A DNA stretch of 64,000 nucleotides from Colwellia polaris. GTDB lineage: Bacteria; Pseudomonadota; Gammaproteobacteria; Enterobacterales; Alteromonadaceae. The position numbers and the translations under genes are program-made. Shown here piece after piece: positions 1 through 7,460 of the stretch (positions within the stretch are counted from its first letter, which is position 1; every line of letters begins with the position of its first letter). Where the stretch lies: positions 227,349-291,348 of the forward strand of contig NZ_NBOE01000004.1 in NCBI RefSeq assembly GCF_002104515.1, written 5' to 3'. The notes beneath the pieces are model-generated. The model worked only from the letters and a program-made list of their open reading frames with translations, did no database searches and had not been told where the DNA came from.

Positions 1-1
1 A

Positions 2-481
2 AGCCGAGTAAATAAATACTTTCATCGCTTTTGTAACACCGAGTTTGGCAACTTACAATTTACAGCGCAACAACGCGCGATTATTTGCGTATTATTTCTA
101 AGAGGCCCGCAAACACCAGGAGAATTAAGAACCCGCACCAATCGCTTAGCAGATTTTGCCGATGTAAATGAAGTAGAAGTAGTATTACAACAACTGCAAA
201 ACCTAAATAACCAAACCTTAGTGCAGAAGCTTGAGCGAGAACCCGGTAAACGTGAATCTCGTTATCTACATTTATTCTCAGATCATGATGAAACCCACTC
301 AGTAGCGGCTAACATCAGCACACCAACAGGTGATACAGAGCACAAAGCAGATAACACAAACATAGCAACACCATCAAAAAGTGAGCACGCACTTACTCAA
401 AGGGTTACGGTTTTAGAACAACAAGTCGCAACATTAACCGAGCAAGTGGCTTGTTTGACTGAGTTGCTTGAGGATAAGTGA
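2..481 (+). CDS. yceH: YceH family protein (DUF480), 3' part
   Basis: The reading frame is open from base 2 and gives about 159 residues ending at TGA 479-481, so the 5' end lies outside the window. The first visible stretch, with SRVNKYFHRFCNTEFG, then LRGPQTPGELRTRTNRLADF and REPGKRESRYLHLF, matches the conserved second winged-helix half of the YceH/DUF480 family. Residues after about 105 form a variable linker and a short heptad-like tail (VTVLEQQVATLTEQVACLTELLE) that looks like a coiled coil. The cellular role of YceH is not established. An internal ATG at 221 would remove most of the conserved domain and is not the start. The family assignment is confident; the function is unknown. Confidence 0.93.
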   Translation, partial: SRVNKYFHRFCNTEFGNLQFTAQQRAIICVLFLRGPQTPGELRTRTNRLADFADVNEVEVVLQQLQNLNNQTLVQKLEREPGKRESRYLHLFSDHDETHSVAANISTPTGDTEHKADNTNIATPSKSEHALTQRVTVLEQQVATLTEQVACLTELLEDK

Positions 482-761
482 TGATTGTTTGATGAAAAGA
501 GGATTTTAATTTGAGTTATTTTATCTTTTGTAATGCATATTGTACCTACAACAATATAAAAAATTAAAATGTTAATAGGGATAAGAATTCGCCATGGAAC
601 TGATGTCATATAATTGATAAAACAGTGAAAGTAATTTTTAAATTTATGTATATTAAATGAATCTGAATGAGACCATACTTCAAATTAAATGCTAGAGTAA
701 ATTTTAAAAAATTTAATTGTTTTCTCTATTTATATAATTTAATAATGAAAAGAGTAACTAA

Positions 762-1589
762 ATGATTAAAAGTTCATTCTCCAGCTATATCAAAGCAACA
801 AATGTTGCTGGTAGCCAAAAAGCCATATCGTATATTCGGGCTATAGATATCTTGAATCAGTTAATAGCGAATGAGTCATTTGGTTTTGATGACTGTAAAA
901 ATGTTTGGATGGTTTCTTCAATAGATCGTTTAAACGAGTTATACACTTTTGTGCTTCGGCAAAATAGAATTCAAGTGAACAACCTATGGCATATTGAAGG
1001 TATTCCAAAAAGTTACTTGGCAAATGGTTTTTGTTCTGCGGCTTTAAATTGTTTGATAAAATTTTTAGTAGAATTTAGGTTTGAACAAAGACTCTTCAGT
1101 AATATTGATCTGGATAGTCAGGCAGTTACTGAGGTAAATTTGGATTACCCTAGCTATTTATTGGATGGTCTTGAAAAATACGAAGGTAAAGAAGTTGTAA
1201 GGGAAGTTACAACGCGCACTAATCAAAATGTATTTAGGAAAATAATACTAAAAATCTACAATAGTACTTGTTGTATTACGGGGTTAAATATTCCAGAGGT
1301 TAATATTGCAAGTCATATAGTCCCGTGGGTCGAAGATAAAAAAATAAGATTAGATCCCGCTAATGGCCTGTGTTTATCAGCAACCTATGATGCCGCTTTT
1401 GATAAACATTTAATTAGTTTAGATGAAGACTATCGACTCATTATTAGTAAAAATATTAATGATTTTTTTACTTCAAGCAGTGTAGATGAGTATTTTAAGA
1501 AGAAGCAAGGAATGAAAATAGCCTTACCATGTCATTATCAGCCTAAGCAAACTTATTTAGAGGTACACAGGAGCAATTGTAACTTTTAA
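762..1589 (+). CDS. HNH endonuclease-domain protein
   Basis: A 275-residue protein. The C-terminal half (about 165-240) carries an HNH_2-type nuclease core: a CCITG zinc-knuckle-like turn, ASHIVPW with the catalytic histidine, DPANGLCLS, and YDAAFDKHLIS. This arrangement is typical of HNH domains in restriction-like enzymes, which cut DNA using a single metal ion. The N-terminal 150 residues are helical and I do not recognise a family. The gene stands alone in AT-rich sequence (482-761 upstream has no gene) with only a weak GAG ribosome site. Isolation between housekeeping genes suggests an accessory, possibly defence, gene, but no methylase or McrBC partner is adjacent. The nuclease domain is well supported; the biological role is inferred. 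Confidence 0.8.
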   Translation: MIKSSFSSYIKATNVAGSQKAISYIRAIDILNQLIANESFGFDDCKNVWMVSSIDRLNELYTFVLRQNRIQVNNLWHIEGIPKSYLANGFCSAALNCLIKFLVEFRFEQRLFSNIDLDSQAVTEVNLDYPSYLLDGLEKYEGKEVVREVTTRTNQNVFRKIILKIYNSTCCITGLNIPEVNIASHIVPWVEDKKIRLDPANGLCLSATYDAAFDKHLISLDEDYRLIISKNINDFFTSSSVDEYFKKKQGMKIALPCHYQPKQTYLEVHRSNCNF

Positions 1590-1689
1590 AGCAATCATTG
1601 GTGCGGGTCGCTAGATAACAATCACCTTTGCGCTATAACTTATTTAACAGCTACAATAGCTTTATCACTAGGCCAATAAAAATATTCTC

Positions 1690-2901
1690 ATGAACAATAT
1701 CATTCCCGAGTTAAGTAAATTCAGTGCTGAAAATAAAAAGAATAAGCCGTCTAGTACCTTGTCTTCTTTGTGGATAAAAATAGAGAAACATCAAAAGCGT
1801 AATGCTAATTTCACTAAAAAAAGAAGTAAGTTGTTTGAGCAATTTAAACAGCAAGCCCAGCCTGCTGAACAAAAGTTAGCTGATGCTATTACTGCGCAAG
1901 TTGAGCATTTAATACGCTTTCTGTCCAAAAAATCATTAACCGATAAGCAAAGAAATGAGCTGTTAGGTTGGGTTTCGGATGATATCGATTATTTAGCTAC
2001 ACATCTTTTCTCTGAAGGTATTGATGTTGCTGATTTACGTGAACAAATAAATACAGAATTGACACTATTGACTGAAAGTTTAGACCAAGCGGTAGATGAA
2101 GAGAGTATTGTCGAGCTAGCTAACATGTTAGATGAAATGTTTGACGGTGAAATGCAGTTTAATCGCGAGGAGCTAATTGAGATAATTAAAAATCCTGCTC
2201 TGATCCAAGAGCATGTTCAACGTTTTCACGAAAAAATGAATGAAGAAGAAATCGAGAAGGATGACTATAGCGAAGAGTTTGATCAGGGCTTTGAAGAAGA
2301 TTTTGACTACCAGTACAATAGAAGTTTTTCGAAAAGAAACAGCAAGGAAGAGCTAGGTATTCTTGAAAAATTATTTAAAGGCAGTCAATTAAATAAAATG
2401 TATAAGCGCCTTGCCGCTAAGTTACATCCGGATAAAGAAAGTGATGCCACTAAAAAAGCGATTAAGCATGATTTAATGCAGCAGCTTGCCAGTGCTAGAG
2501 AAAATAAAGATGTGTTTACACTGCTAACGCTTTACCACGAGCACATTGACGACGACTCTTTCAATTTTGACGCTGAAACACTAGCGGCAATTGAAGCTTT
2601 GCTATCGAAAAAGGTCAGTGAATTAAACGCTGAACTTAAGGCGCTAAAGTCGGCCGACACGCCTGAAGCTATTGTTTGGGAACATTTTCATGGTAGAAGT
2701 AATAAAATAACCACAGAGAATATCGTGATACATGCCGAACGGTTAGAAGATGAAGTGATGTCTATTAACCAGTTTATTGTTAGTACTTCAACGTTAAAAG
2801 CACTAAAGACTGAGTTAAACACTCGCATTAAGCAACGCGAATCGTCACCTTTTTTTAACTTTGATGATGACTTAGAGTCAATGCTAGGGGTGCCATTTTA
2901 A
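1690..2901 (+). CDS. J-domain (DnaJ-like) protein, acidic and helical
   Basis: A 403-residue soluble protein that is highly charged and mostly helical. A J-domain-like segment lies at about residues 232-285: KMYKRLAAKLHPDKES followed by a helix containing QQLASARENKD. The HPD tripeptide (about 247-249), needed to stimulate Hsp70 ATPase, is intact. Unlike DnaJ there is no Gly/Phe region, zinc finger or substrate-binding beta domain. The N-terminal 200 residues are coiled-coil-like with an acidic stretch, and the C-terminus adds another helical block. It is likely a specialised co-chaperone directing DnaK to an unknown client. It sits 100 bp after the HNH gene on the same strand, so co-transcription is possible. 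The J-domain call is good; the client is unknown. Confidence 0.75.
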   Translation: MNNIIPELSKFSAENKKNKPSSTLSSLWIKIEKHQKRNANFTKKRSKLFEQFKQQAQPAEQKLADAITAQVEHLIRFLSKKSLTDKQRNELLGWVSDDIDYLATHLFSEGIDVADLREQINTELTLLTESLDQAVDEESIVELANMLDEMFDGEMQFNREELIEIIKNPALIQEHVQRFHEKMNEEEIEKDDYSEEFDQGFEEDFDYQYNRSFSKRNSKEELGILEKLFKGSQLNKMYKRLAAKLHPDKESDATKKAIKHDLMQQLASARENKDVFTLLTLYHEHIDDDSFNFDAETLAAIEALLSKKVSELNAELKALKSADTPEAIVWEHFHGRSNKITTENIVIHAERLEDEVMSINQFIVSTSTLKALKTELNTRIKQRESSPFFNFDDDLESMLGVPF

Positions 2902-3236
2902 GCGTGCCATTTTAGGCTGTTTAGCTAGTATGTTTGTTATGCTTAAAGTCGCAACCTAGTCGGTATTATTTACTGGCTAGTTTGCCCGTTAACTTGATGG
3001 AATAGGCATGTGAGTTGAATAAAACACTCAAACTTATAACCATTATTGATTATTATTTGATTGTAAATCCTAGCACACTTGCTTATTGCGAATGCACCAA
3101 GCCCACTGAAAAAGTAAAGGGATTAGCATTGTAATTAGCATAGGATTGCTCTGCGCCGTTTTGAGCTTGTCTTTAGTCTTTAGATAGGCGACCTAATCCC
3201 TTGTCACCATCGCCATTACCATCATCAACTCGAAAT
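2902..3236. other. Gene-free interval holding the broken copy
   Basis: Between the J-domain gene and the hipB operators there is no intact gene. The only recognisable content is the minus-strand pseudogene remnant at 3083-3172. The first 180 bases after the J-domain stop hold short stop-rich frames only, and I see no convincing terminator hairpin. Confidence 0.6.
3083..3172 (-). pseudogene. Broken second copy of the 3841-4245 gene
   Basis: Read on the minus strand this stretch encodes RQAQNGAEQSYANYNANPF followed by TFSVGLVHSQ and a TAA stop. It matches the C-terminal part of the neighbouring 134-residue protein (REAKNGADQSYADYNANPF, then AFSVG, and the terminal LVHSQ). The copy lacks everything upstream of the Arg codon, where an in-frame stop sits. 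It also lacks 28 codons between SVG and LVHSQ, so the internal deletion is in frame. It has no start codon and cannot be an intact gene. Together with the intact copy it brackets the hipB/hipA remnant in the same orientation, suggesting an old duplication or insertion event. Confidence 0.75.
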
Positions 3237-3308
3237 AACAGCTTATAAGTTGTTTTTATGAAATACAGCTTATATACTGTTTTTCATAATAACAGGTTAT
3301 AGGTTGTT
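3237..3308 (+). promoter_or_regulatory. Three tandem palindromic operators upstream of hipB
   Basis: Three near-identical 18-bp imperfect palindromes start at 3237, 3264 and 3291, exactly 27 bp apart. The first is AACAGCTTATAAGTTGTT, the second TACAGCTTATATACTGTT and the third AACAGGTTATAGGTTGTT. The shared form is ACAG-sTTATA-nnytGT. Regular spacing, dyad symmetry and overlap with a promoter make an autoregulatory operator array for the adjacent HipB-like protein the simplest reading. HipB dimers elsewhere bind several such sites cooperatively. Which protein binds here is inferred. Confidence 0.7.
3250..3278 (+). promoter_or_regulatory. Predicted sigma70 promoter of hipB
   Basis: TTGTTT (3250-3255) and TATACT (3273-3278) are separated by 17 bp, a near-consensus sigma70 pair. 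The -35 lies in the first operator and the -10 in the second, so binding at either would block polymerase. Transcription would begin near 3285, giving a leader of about 30 nt before the ATG at 3316. Confidence 0.6.
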
Positions 3309-3315
3309 TTTAAGA

Positions 3316-3591
3316 ATGAAAATTAATTACACTATTAATACTCTAGATCAGCTCAAACCTATTTTAGTAGGATTTAGAAAGTCTCATGGCCTTTCACAAA
3401 AGGCACTGGCTGAAAAACTCAATATTAGTCAGCAGAGCTATCAAACACTAGAAAGTGCACCACAAAAAGCCACGTTAGAACGTTTGTATAAAGTACTAAT
3501 CGTTTTAGGTATTAAATTACAATTTGTAGATAATACCAAAGAGCTTAATGGAAATTCTTGTAGCCAAAAACAACATCAGGATGAATGGTAA
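3316..3591 (+). CDS. HipB-like XRE-family transcriptional regulator / antitoxin
   Basis: A 91-residue protein with an XRE/Cro-type helix-turn-helix at about residues 16-66. Its core is LVGFRKSHGLSQKALAEKLN followed by ISQQSYQTLESAPQKATLERL and the hydrophobic strand VLIVLGIKLQFV. This is the fold and size of HipB, which pairs with the HipA kinase and represses the hipBA operon. The ATG at 3316 is preferred over an in-frame TTG at 3304 because that codon lies inside the third operator. The stop overlaps the ATG of the hipA remnant by one base (TAATG), the usual hipBA coupling. With hipA reduced to fragments this is an orphan regulator. Its helix-turn-helix looks intact, so it may still bind its operators. 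Confidence 0.8.
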   Translation: MKINYTINTLDQLKPILVGFRKSHGLSQKALAEKLNISQQSYQTLESAPQKATLERLYKVLIVLGIKLQFVDNTKELNGNSCSQKQHQDEW

Positions 3592-3813
3592 TGGCGAAGC
3601 GCAAGGTAAACTCATTAACTATATGGATGAATGGTGAATTTGTAGGTTATTGGCGAATAAAAGCCGGTACTGATGAACTGCAATATACTGATGAATGGCA
3701 CTGTTATTAAAAACATTACCTTTATGTTGCCCAAAGGCTTTCCTACTGAGCTATCAGATAAAATTTTTCAAGGGATGAAAATTCAAGCTAAAAAACTAAC
3801 GCTGCAGAGCTAA
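3591..3813 (+). pseudogene. hipA remnant (toxin kinase gene reduced to both ends)
   Basis: Translation from ATG 3591 gives MAKRKVNSLTIWMNGEFVGY, WRIKAGTDELQYTDEW and then HCY-stop. This is the N-terminal start of a HipA-type Ser/Thr kinase and breaks off at the TDEW position. A second frame (3712-3813) gives LPKGFPTELSDKIFQGMKIQ and a stop at 3811-3813, which resembles the extreme C-terminus of HipA. The intervening few hundred codons, including the kinase active site, are missing and the two pieces are out of frame. A functional HipA of roughly 400-440 residues is therefore absent. Confidence 0.72.
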
Positions 3814-3840
3814 ACTTTGCTACGGTTGATACTTAAAGTA

Positions 3841-4245
3841 CTACTGCGAATGCACCAACCCCGTATCATCCCGCTCAAAACCATGACAAACATAGCCCAC
3901 TAGTTGGCGCTTTTTCTTCGATATTTGATGAAAATGTTCAAAGCCGACTGAAAAGGCAAAGGGATTAGCATTGTAGTCGGCATAAGATTGGTCTGCGCCG
4001 TTCTTTGCTTCACGCACACCTGCAGCGAATGAGCTTAAAAAGTCGTCGCGATTATTGAGTAAAATAACGGTAGCGCCGGTATCGCTTTCAACAAGCTCTA
4101 GTGCACCTAGTTCAATATACTTATCGACTACCGTGTTATTGAAAAAACCACTGTATTGCTCGGTTTCTACATCGTAAATAACGGCGGAGTCGTCTGTTGC
4201 TTCCATTAAAGAGACAAACAATTCTCTTACTTTTTTTGAGATCAA
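3841..4245 (-). CDS. Uncharacterised 134-residue protein
   Basis: I do not recognise a family. The protein is soluble with no signal peptide or membrane segment. The N-terminus is helical (KKVRELFVSLMEATDDSAV), followed by alternating strands (YDVETEQYSGFFNN, LELVESDTGATVILLNN) and a more basic C-terminus ending LVHSQ. The listed start is a TTG at 4243-4245 with GGA about 8 nt upstream. The next in-frame ATG would give about 121 residues. A broken copy of the 3' half lies at 3083-3172 on the same strand, so this gene has been duplicated at the locus. It is read toward the hipA remnant. Coding status is supported by the conservation between the two copies. Confidence 0.6.
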   Translation of the reverse strand: MISKKVRELFVSLMEATDDSAVIYDVETEQYSGFFNNTVVDKYIELGALELVESDTGATVILLNNRDDFLSSFAAGVREAKNGADQSYADYNANPFAFSVGFEHFHQISKKKRQLVGYVCHGFERDDTGLVHSQ

Positions 4246-4582
4246 ACCTTATTCCTTTTTACTTTGAATTTTGTTTTAGATGTATTTTATTCATTATTGT
4301 CAGTCGTTAGCATAGAGGTCAAAAAGTAATGACAGATCGCCGGCATCTATGGTTATTAGCGCAGCATATCAATAGATTTATGAATTCACCACTTTGCAAG
4401 AATTTAAATAATTATAGGTAATACATTGATATAAATTAATTATATATAAGGAATATTAATAATTAATTTCCATATATATAAGGATTTTAAGGTGGTTATA
4501 CTGACTACAAGAGGAATAAAAGCTGATATCAGAGTCGATATCAGCGAATCGTTACTATCATGTTATTTGAATCTATAAACTA
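4246..4582. other. Gene-free AT-rich interval with repeats
   Basis: No gene is seen in these 337 bases. A perfect 9-bp inverted repeat (GCTGATATC/GATATCAGC, 6-nt loop) lies at 4522-4545. A direct repeat of ATATATAAGGA occurs twice near 4440 and 4473, and the two copies flank facing GGAA/TTCC motifs. There is no T-run after the hairpin on either strand, so it is not a typical terminator. Confidence 0.5.
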
Positions 4583-5662
4583 TTAACTACCTAATATTTT
4601 AAGCGGTAGTGATAAGGCGTCGTTGCCCGTTTGGCCTACAAGCCAAATAATAGCGCTTAAACCACCAACGGTAACCACATACCATATTGCAGATACTACT
4701 TGTGCATAGCGATTAAGTGGCAGTAATTGGCTTAGGTGTCGACGTTTATATTCAAAAAATATTTCAATGCTACCAATCGCTAATAAAAAGCCGAGTAACG
4801 CTAAACCAAATTTGTAGCTAAGATAAATACCCAATGCAGCGCCAAGGGCACAAGCGACTAAGCCAAGTTTAGAGTTAATAGAGAAAGCGACACTTTTAAG
4901 TACATGGCCGCCATCTAGTGGCAATATGGGCAACAAGTTAAATAAGTTCAGCAGGGCGTTGAATACCGCTAAACCGGCGAGTATTTCTAGGTCAGTTATC
5001 CAGTAGCCAATTAAACAGGCAAGTGAGAGTATTAAGCCAAAAAATGGGCCCATAATGGAAATAACTACGTCTTGCCAGCGTGTATTAATTTTGTCGTCAC
5101 TCAGTGCTAAACCACCAACAAAAGGGATCAGGTAAATGCCTTTGGTTTTTAAACCGAAGTACTTCATGGCTTTAATATGACCATACTCGTGAAAAACTAA
5201 ACAGAGGATAAGTGCGATGGCGAATTCGATAGAGAATAACCAGCTATAAGCGGCTAAGCTGCCGGCGGCAAATAACACTTTTATGACTTTGGCACTTTTT
5301 AGTAACTTTAAGCCAAGACCTGCCATGCCAACCAAGCTAAATTTTAATGGCTGTTTTTCACGAACAATAACGTCTTGTTGCTCAATGTCTTTTTCTTCTA
5401 ATGATTTTTTTTGTATTTCTTGACCATTGATTAACAGTTGATATTGCAGCGCAAAAGGCTGCCACTGTAATGTGCCATTAAGCTCTACTTGTAACTCGCC
5501 TTGCTCACTTTGCAGGGAAAACTGATGTAAAAATGTATCGCTATCGGCATTTGCATCTATTTGCGATACACATTGGTCGTCCCAAAATAGCTGTTGCCAG
5601 CCCGCAATAGAACCTTCTAATCTTAATGTTTTGCCTAAACACTCTGTTACTAATAACTGCAC
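4583..5662 (-). CDS. M50 family (site-2 protease-like) membrane metallopeptidase
   Basis: A 359-residue protein. Residues 1-105 form a soluble strand-rich domain, followed by about six hydrophobic segments. The zinc motif HEYGH lies at about 158-162 inside a membrane helix, and the third ligand motif LLPILPLDGGH at about 243-253, as in S2P/SpoIVFB-type intramembrane proteases. The family cleaves transmembrane segments of regulators. The short spacing between HExxH and LDGG resembles the minimal SpoIVFB branch rather than RseP, and there is no PDZ domain. The start is GTG with AAAGG about 8 nt upstream. It is monocistronic between the accessory patch and the helicase gene. The protease assignment is firm; the substrate is unknown. 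Confidence 0.88.
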   Translation of the reverse strand: MQLLVTECLGKTLRLEGSIAGWQQLFWDDQCVSQIDANADSDTFLHQFSLQSEQGELQVELNGTLQWQPFALQYQLLINGQEIQKKSLEEKDIEQQDVIVREKQPLKFSLVGMAGLGLKLLKSAKVIKVLFAAGSLAAYSWLFSIEFAIALILCLVFHEYGHIKAMKYFGLKTKGIYLIPFVGGLALSDDKINTRWQDVVISIMGPFFGLILSLACLIGYWITDLEILAGLAVFNALLNLFNLLPILPLDGGHVLKSVAFSINSKLGLVACALGAALGIYLSYKFGLALLGFLLAIGSIEIFFEYKRRHLSQLLPLNRYAQVVSAIWYVVTVGGLSAIIWLVGQTGNDALSLPLKILGS

Positions 5663-5792
5663 TGCATTACCTTTACGTGAAAGCTTACCTTAAAGCCTTG
5701 CAAGACTATCGCCGGTTGTTTGCCGAAGTTGCGAAGGTCCAAGACTTTGGAAAATAATAATTTTTTATAGCTAATAAGTGACCCAACGTAGC

Positions 5793-7118
5793 TTATTCTT
5801 GGTCGCTATGACCAGCCCAAATATCAGCATTAATGGTTTTTTTCTTTTTACGTTTTTTCTTGCCGCTACCTTCAGGTGCTGCCATCGGTTTACTTTCAGC
5901 TAGCAATTGAGCTAATAGTTCGTCATTAAGGGCCTCGTCAACTTCAAAACCCTCAACTTGTTCGCGCTCTAAACGAATTTTATGCTTCTTTTCTATCACT
6001 TTAAAGTGATGATAATCTTCATAATCGATCAGTGATAAGGCTAAGCCTACTTCACCAGCGCGACCACTTCGACCAATACGATGCATGTAATCTGACGGGC
6101 TTCTGGGTAAATCAAAGTTGATAACAACCGGCAGTTTTTCAATGTCTAAACCACGGGCAGCAATGTCGGTAGCAATTAATACGTCAATCTCACCAGCTTT
6201 AAATGCTTCAAGCACTCTACTACGTGCACCTTGGCCTTTATCACCATGAAACACTTCAGCAGTAATGCCACGTTTAGAGAGTTTTGACGCTAAATGTTCA
6301 CAGCTGTTTTTAGCATTAACAAAAATAAGTGCTTGTCGCCATTTATGTTGCTGAATTAGATAAGCTAAAAGGGCGGTTTTTTCGCCTTTATTTACAGTGA
6401 AAACTCGCTGTACTAAAGTACTGCTATCAGCGTTTTGTACTTGTATTTCAATTGGGTTATTAAGTAAGGCTTGGGTTAATAGTTTTACTTGCTCAGGAAA
6501 AGTTGCTGAAAAAAGTAAGGTTTGTTTTTTGCTAGGTAGTAGCGCTAACAGTGCAGACAGCTCTTCAGTAAATCCTAAACTTAACATTCTGTCGGCTTCA
6601 TCAAGCACTAAGGTATTTACTTTATCGAGCTTAATCGCGTTACTTGAAATTAAATCGAGTAAACGGCCAGGTGTTGCTACTAAAATATCACTACCGCCAC
6701 GTAATGCTAGCATTTGTGTGTTGGTAGATACGCCGCCAAAAACCGCAACGGTTTTAATTTTTCCGTTAAAGTGTGCGGCGTAAGATTTAATGCTATCAGC
6801 CACTTGTTTAGCGAGTTCGCGGGTAGGTACTAAAATGAGACCCGTAACAAAATTACCTTTTTGTGCTTGCTCTGTGTTTGATTTTTCTGCCTGCACTTTT
6901 TGCAAGTGTATTTTCTGCAACATAGGCAAGGCAAAAGTGGCGGTTTTACCTGAGCCGGTATTTGCTCCTGCAATTAAGTCTTGTCCAGCTAACACACTAG
7001 GAATAGCTTGCGCTTGAATAGGTGTTGGTTGCTGATAATCTAGCTCGGTTAAGCGAGCTAATAAAACTGGCACAAGGTTAAGTGCTTTAAAGTTGGCAGG
7101 CAAAGTTGCAGTGGTCAT
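5793..7118 (-). CDS. DEAD-box ATP-dependent RNA helicase
   Basis: A 441-residue helicase with every DEAD-box motif. These are the Q motif around 30-36 (PTPIQ), motif I ANTGSGKT (52-59), PTRELA (98-103), TPGR (149-152), DEAD (173-176), SAT (204-206), TDIAARGLD and HRIGRSGR in the second RecA domain, and a lysine/arginine-rich tail (GKKKRKKKK) likely to contact RNA. It would unwind short RNA duplexes in ribosome assembly or mRNA turnover. Overall form is closest to the RhlE/SrmB group, but I cannot separate these from sequence reading alone. It is monocistronic, with the start ATG at 7116-7118. Confidence 0.92.
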   Translation of the reverse strand: MTTATLPANFKALNLVPVLLARLTELDYQQPTPIQAQAIPSVLAGQDLIAGANTGSGKTATFALPMLQKIHLQKVQAEKSNTEQAQKGNFVTGLILVPTRELAKQVADSIKSYAAHFNGKIKTVAVFGGVSTNTQMLALRGGSDILVATPGRLLDLISSNAIKLDKVNTLVLDEADRMLSLGFTEELSALLALLPSKKQTLLFSATFPEQVKLLTQALLNNPIEIQVQNADSSTLVQRVFTVNKGEKTALLAYLIQQHKWRQALIFVNAKNSCEHLASKLSKRGITAEVFHGDKGQGARSRVLEAFKAGEIDVLIATDIAARGLDIEKLPVVINFDLPRSPSDYMHRIGRSGRAGEVGLALSLIDYEDYHHFKVIEKKHKIRLEREQVEGFEVDEALNDELLAQLLAESKPMAAPEGSGKKKRKKKKTINADIWAGHSDQE

Positions 7119-7460
7119 TAATGTTGGGGCTCAAACAAGGGTAATTGGGTATTATTTTAGCGTATTTATGGCTTGCTGAGTAAGTTAATTTTGTTAATGC
7201 TAACGAGATAAACAGGTTTGCCATTTAGCTAAATTAATGATGATATTGGTGAATCTTTAAATTTAAATTTATTTTTATCGTTTATGCCAATGCTGTACTT
7301 ATGCATAAGTAGTGATTATGTTACTATTCGTATGAAATATGAGTAATCTGTTGTTAGTTATAGCGCTTAAAAGTACTATAGCTACTTTATCTTTTGAGAA
7401 GAAAATCGTCTTAACTTTTCAACTTACCAATAGGCTTAAGTTCTTAATAATTAAAATCTT
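7119..7460. other. Divergent intergenic region with a 16-bp palindrome
   Basis: These 342 bases separate the two divergently read helicase genes and must hold both promoters. A perfect 16-bp palindrome, TACTTATGCATAAGTA, lies at 7296-7311 and is a candidate operator. The flanks are AT-rich with an ATTTAAATTT run just before it. No gene or RNA was recognised. Confidence 0.5.

Noticed and set aside
397..609. Minus-strand 70-codon open frame with a hydrophobic start
   Set aside because: It overlaps the yceH 3' end in antisense, has no ribosome site and looks like a shadow frame.
6397..7017. Plus-strand open frames within the DEAD-box helicase gene
   Set aside because: They are antisense shadows of a well-conserved gene with no recognisable domain.
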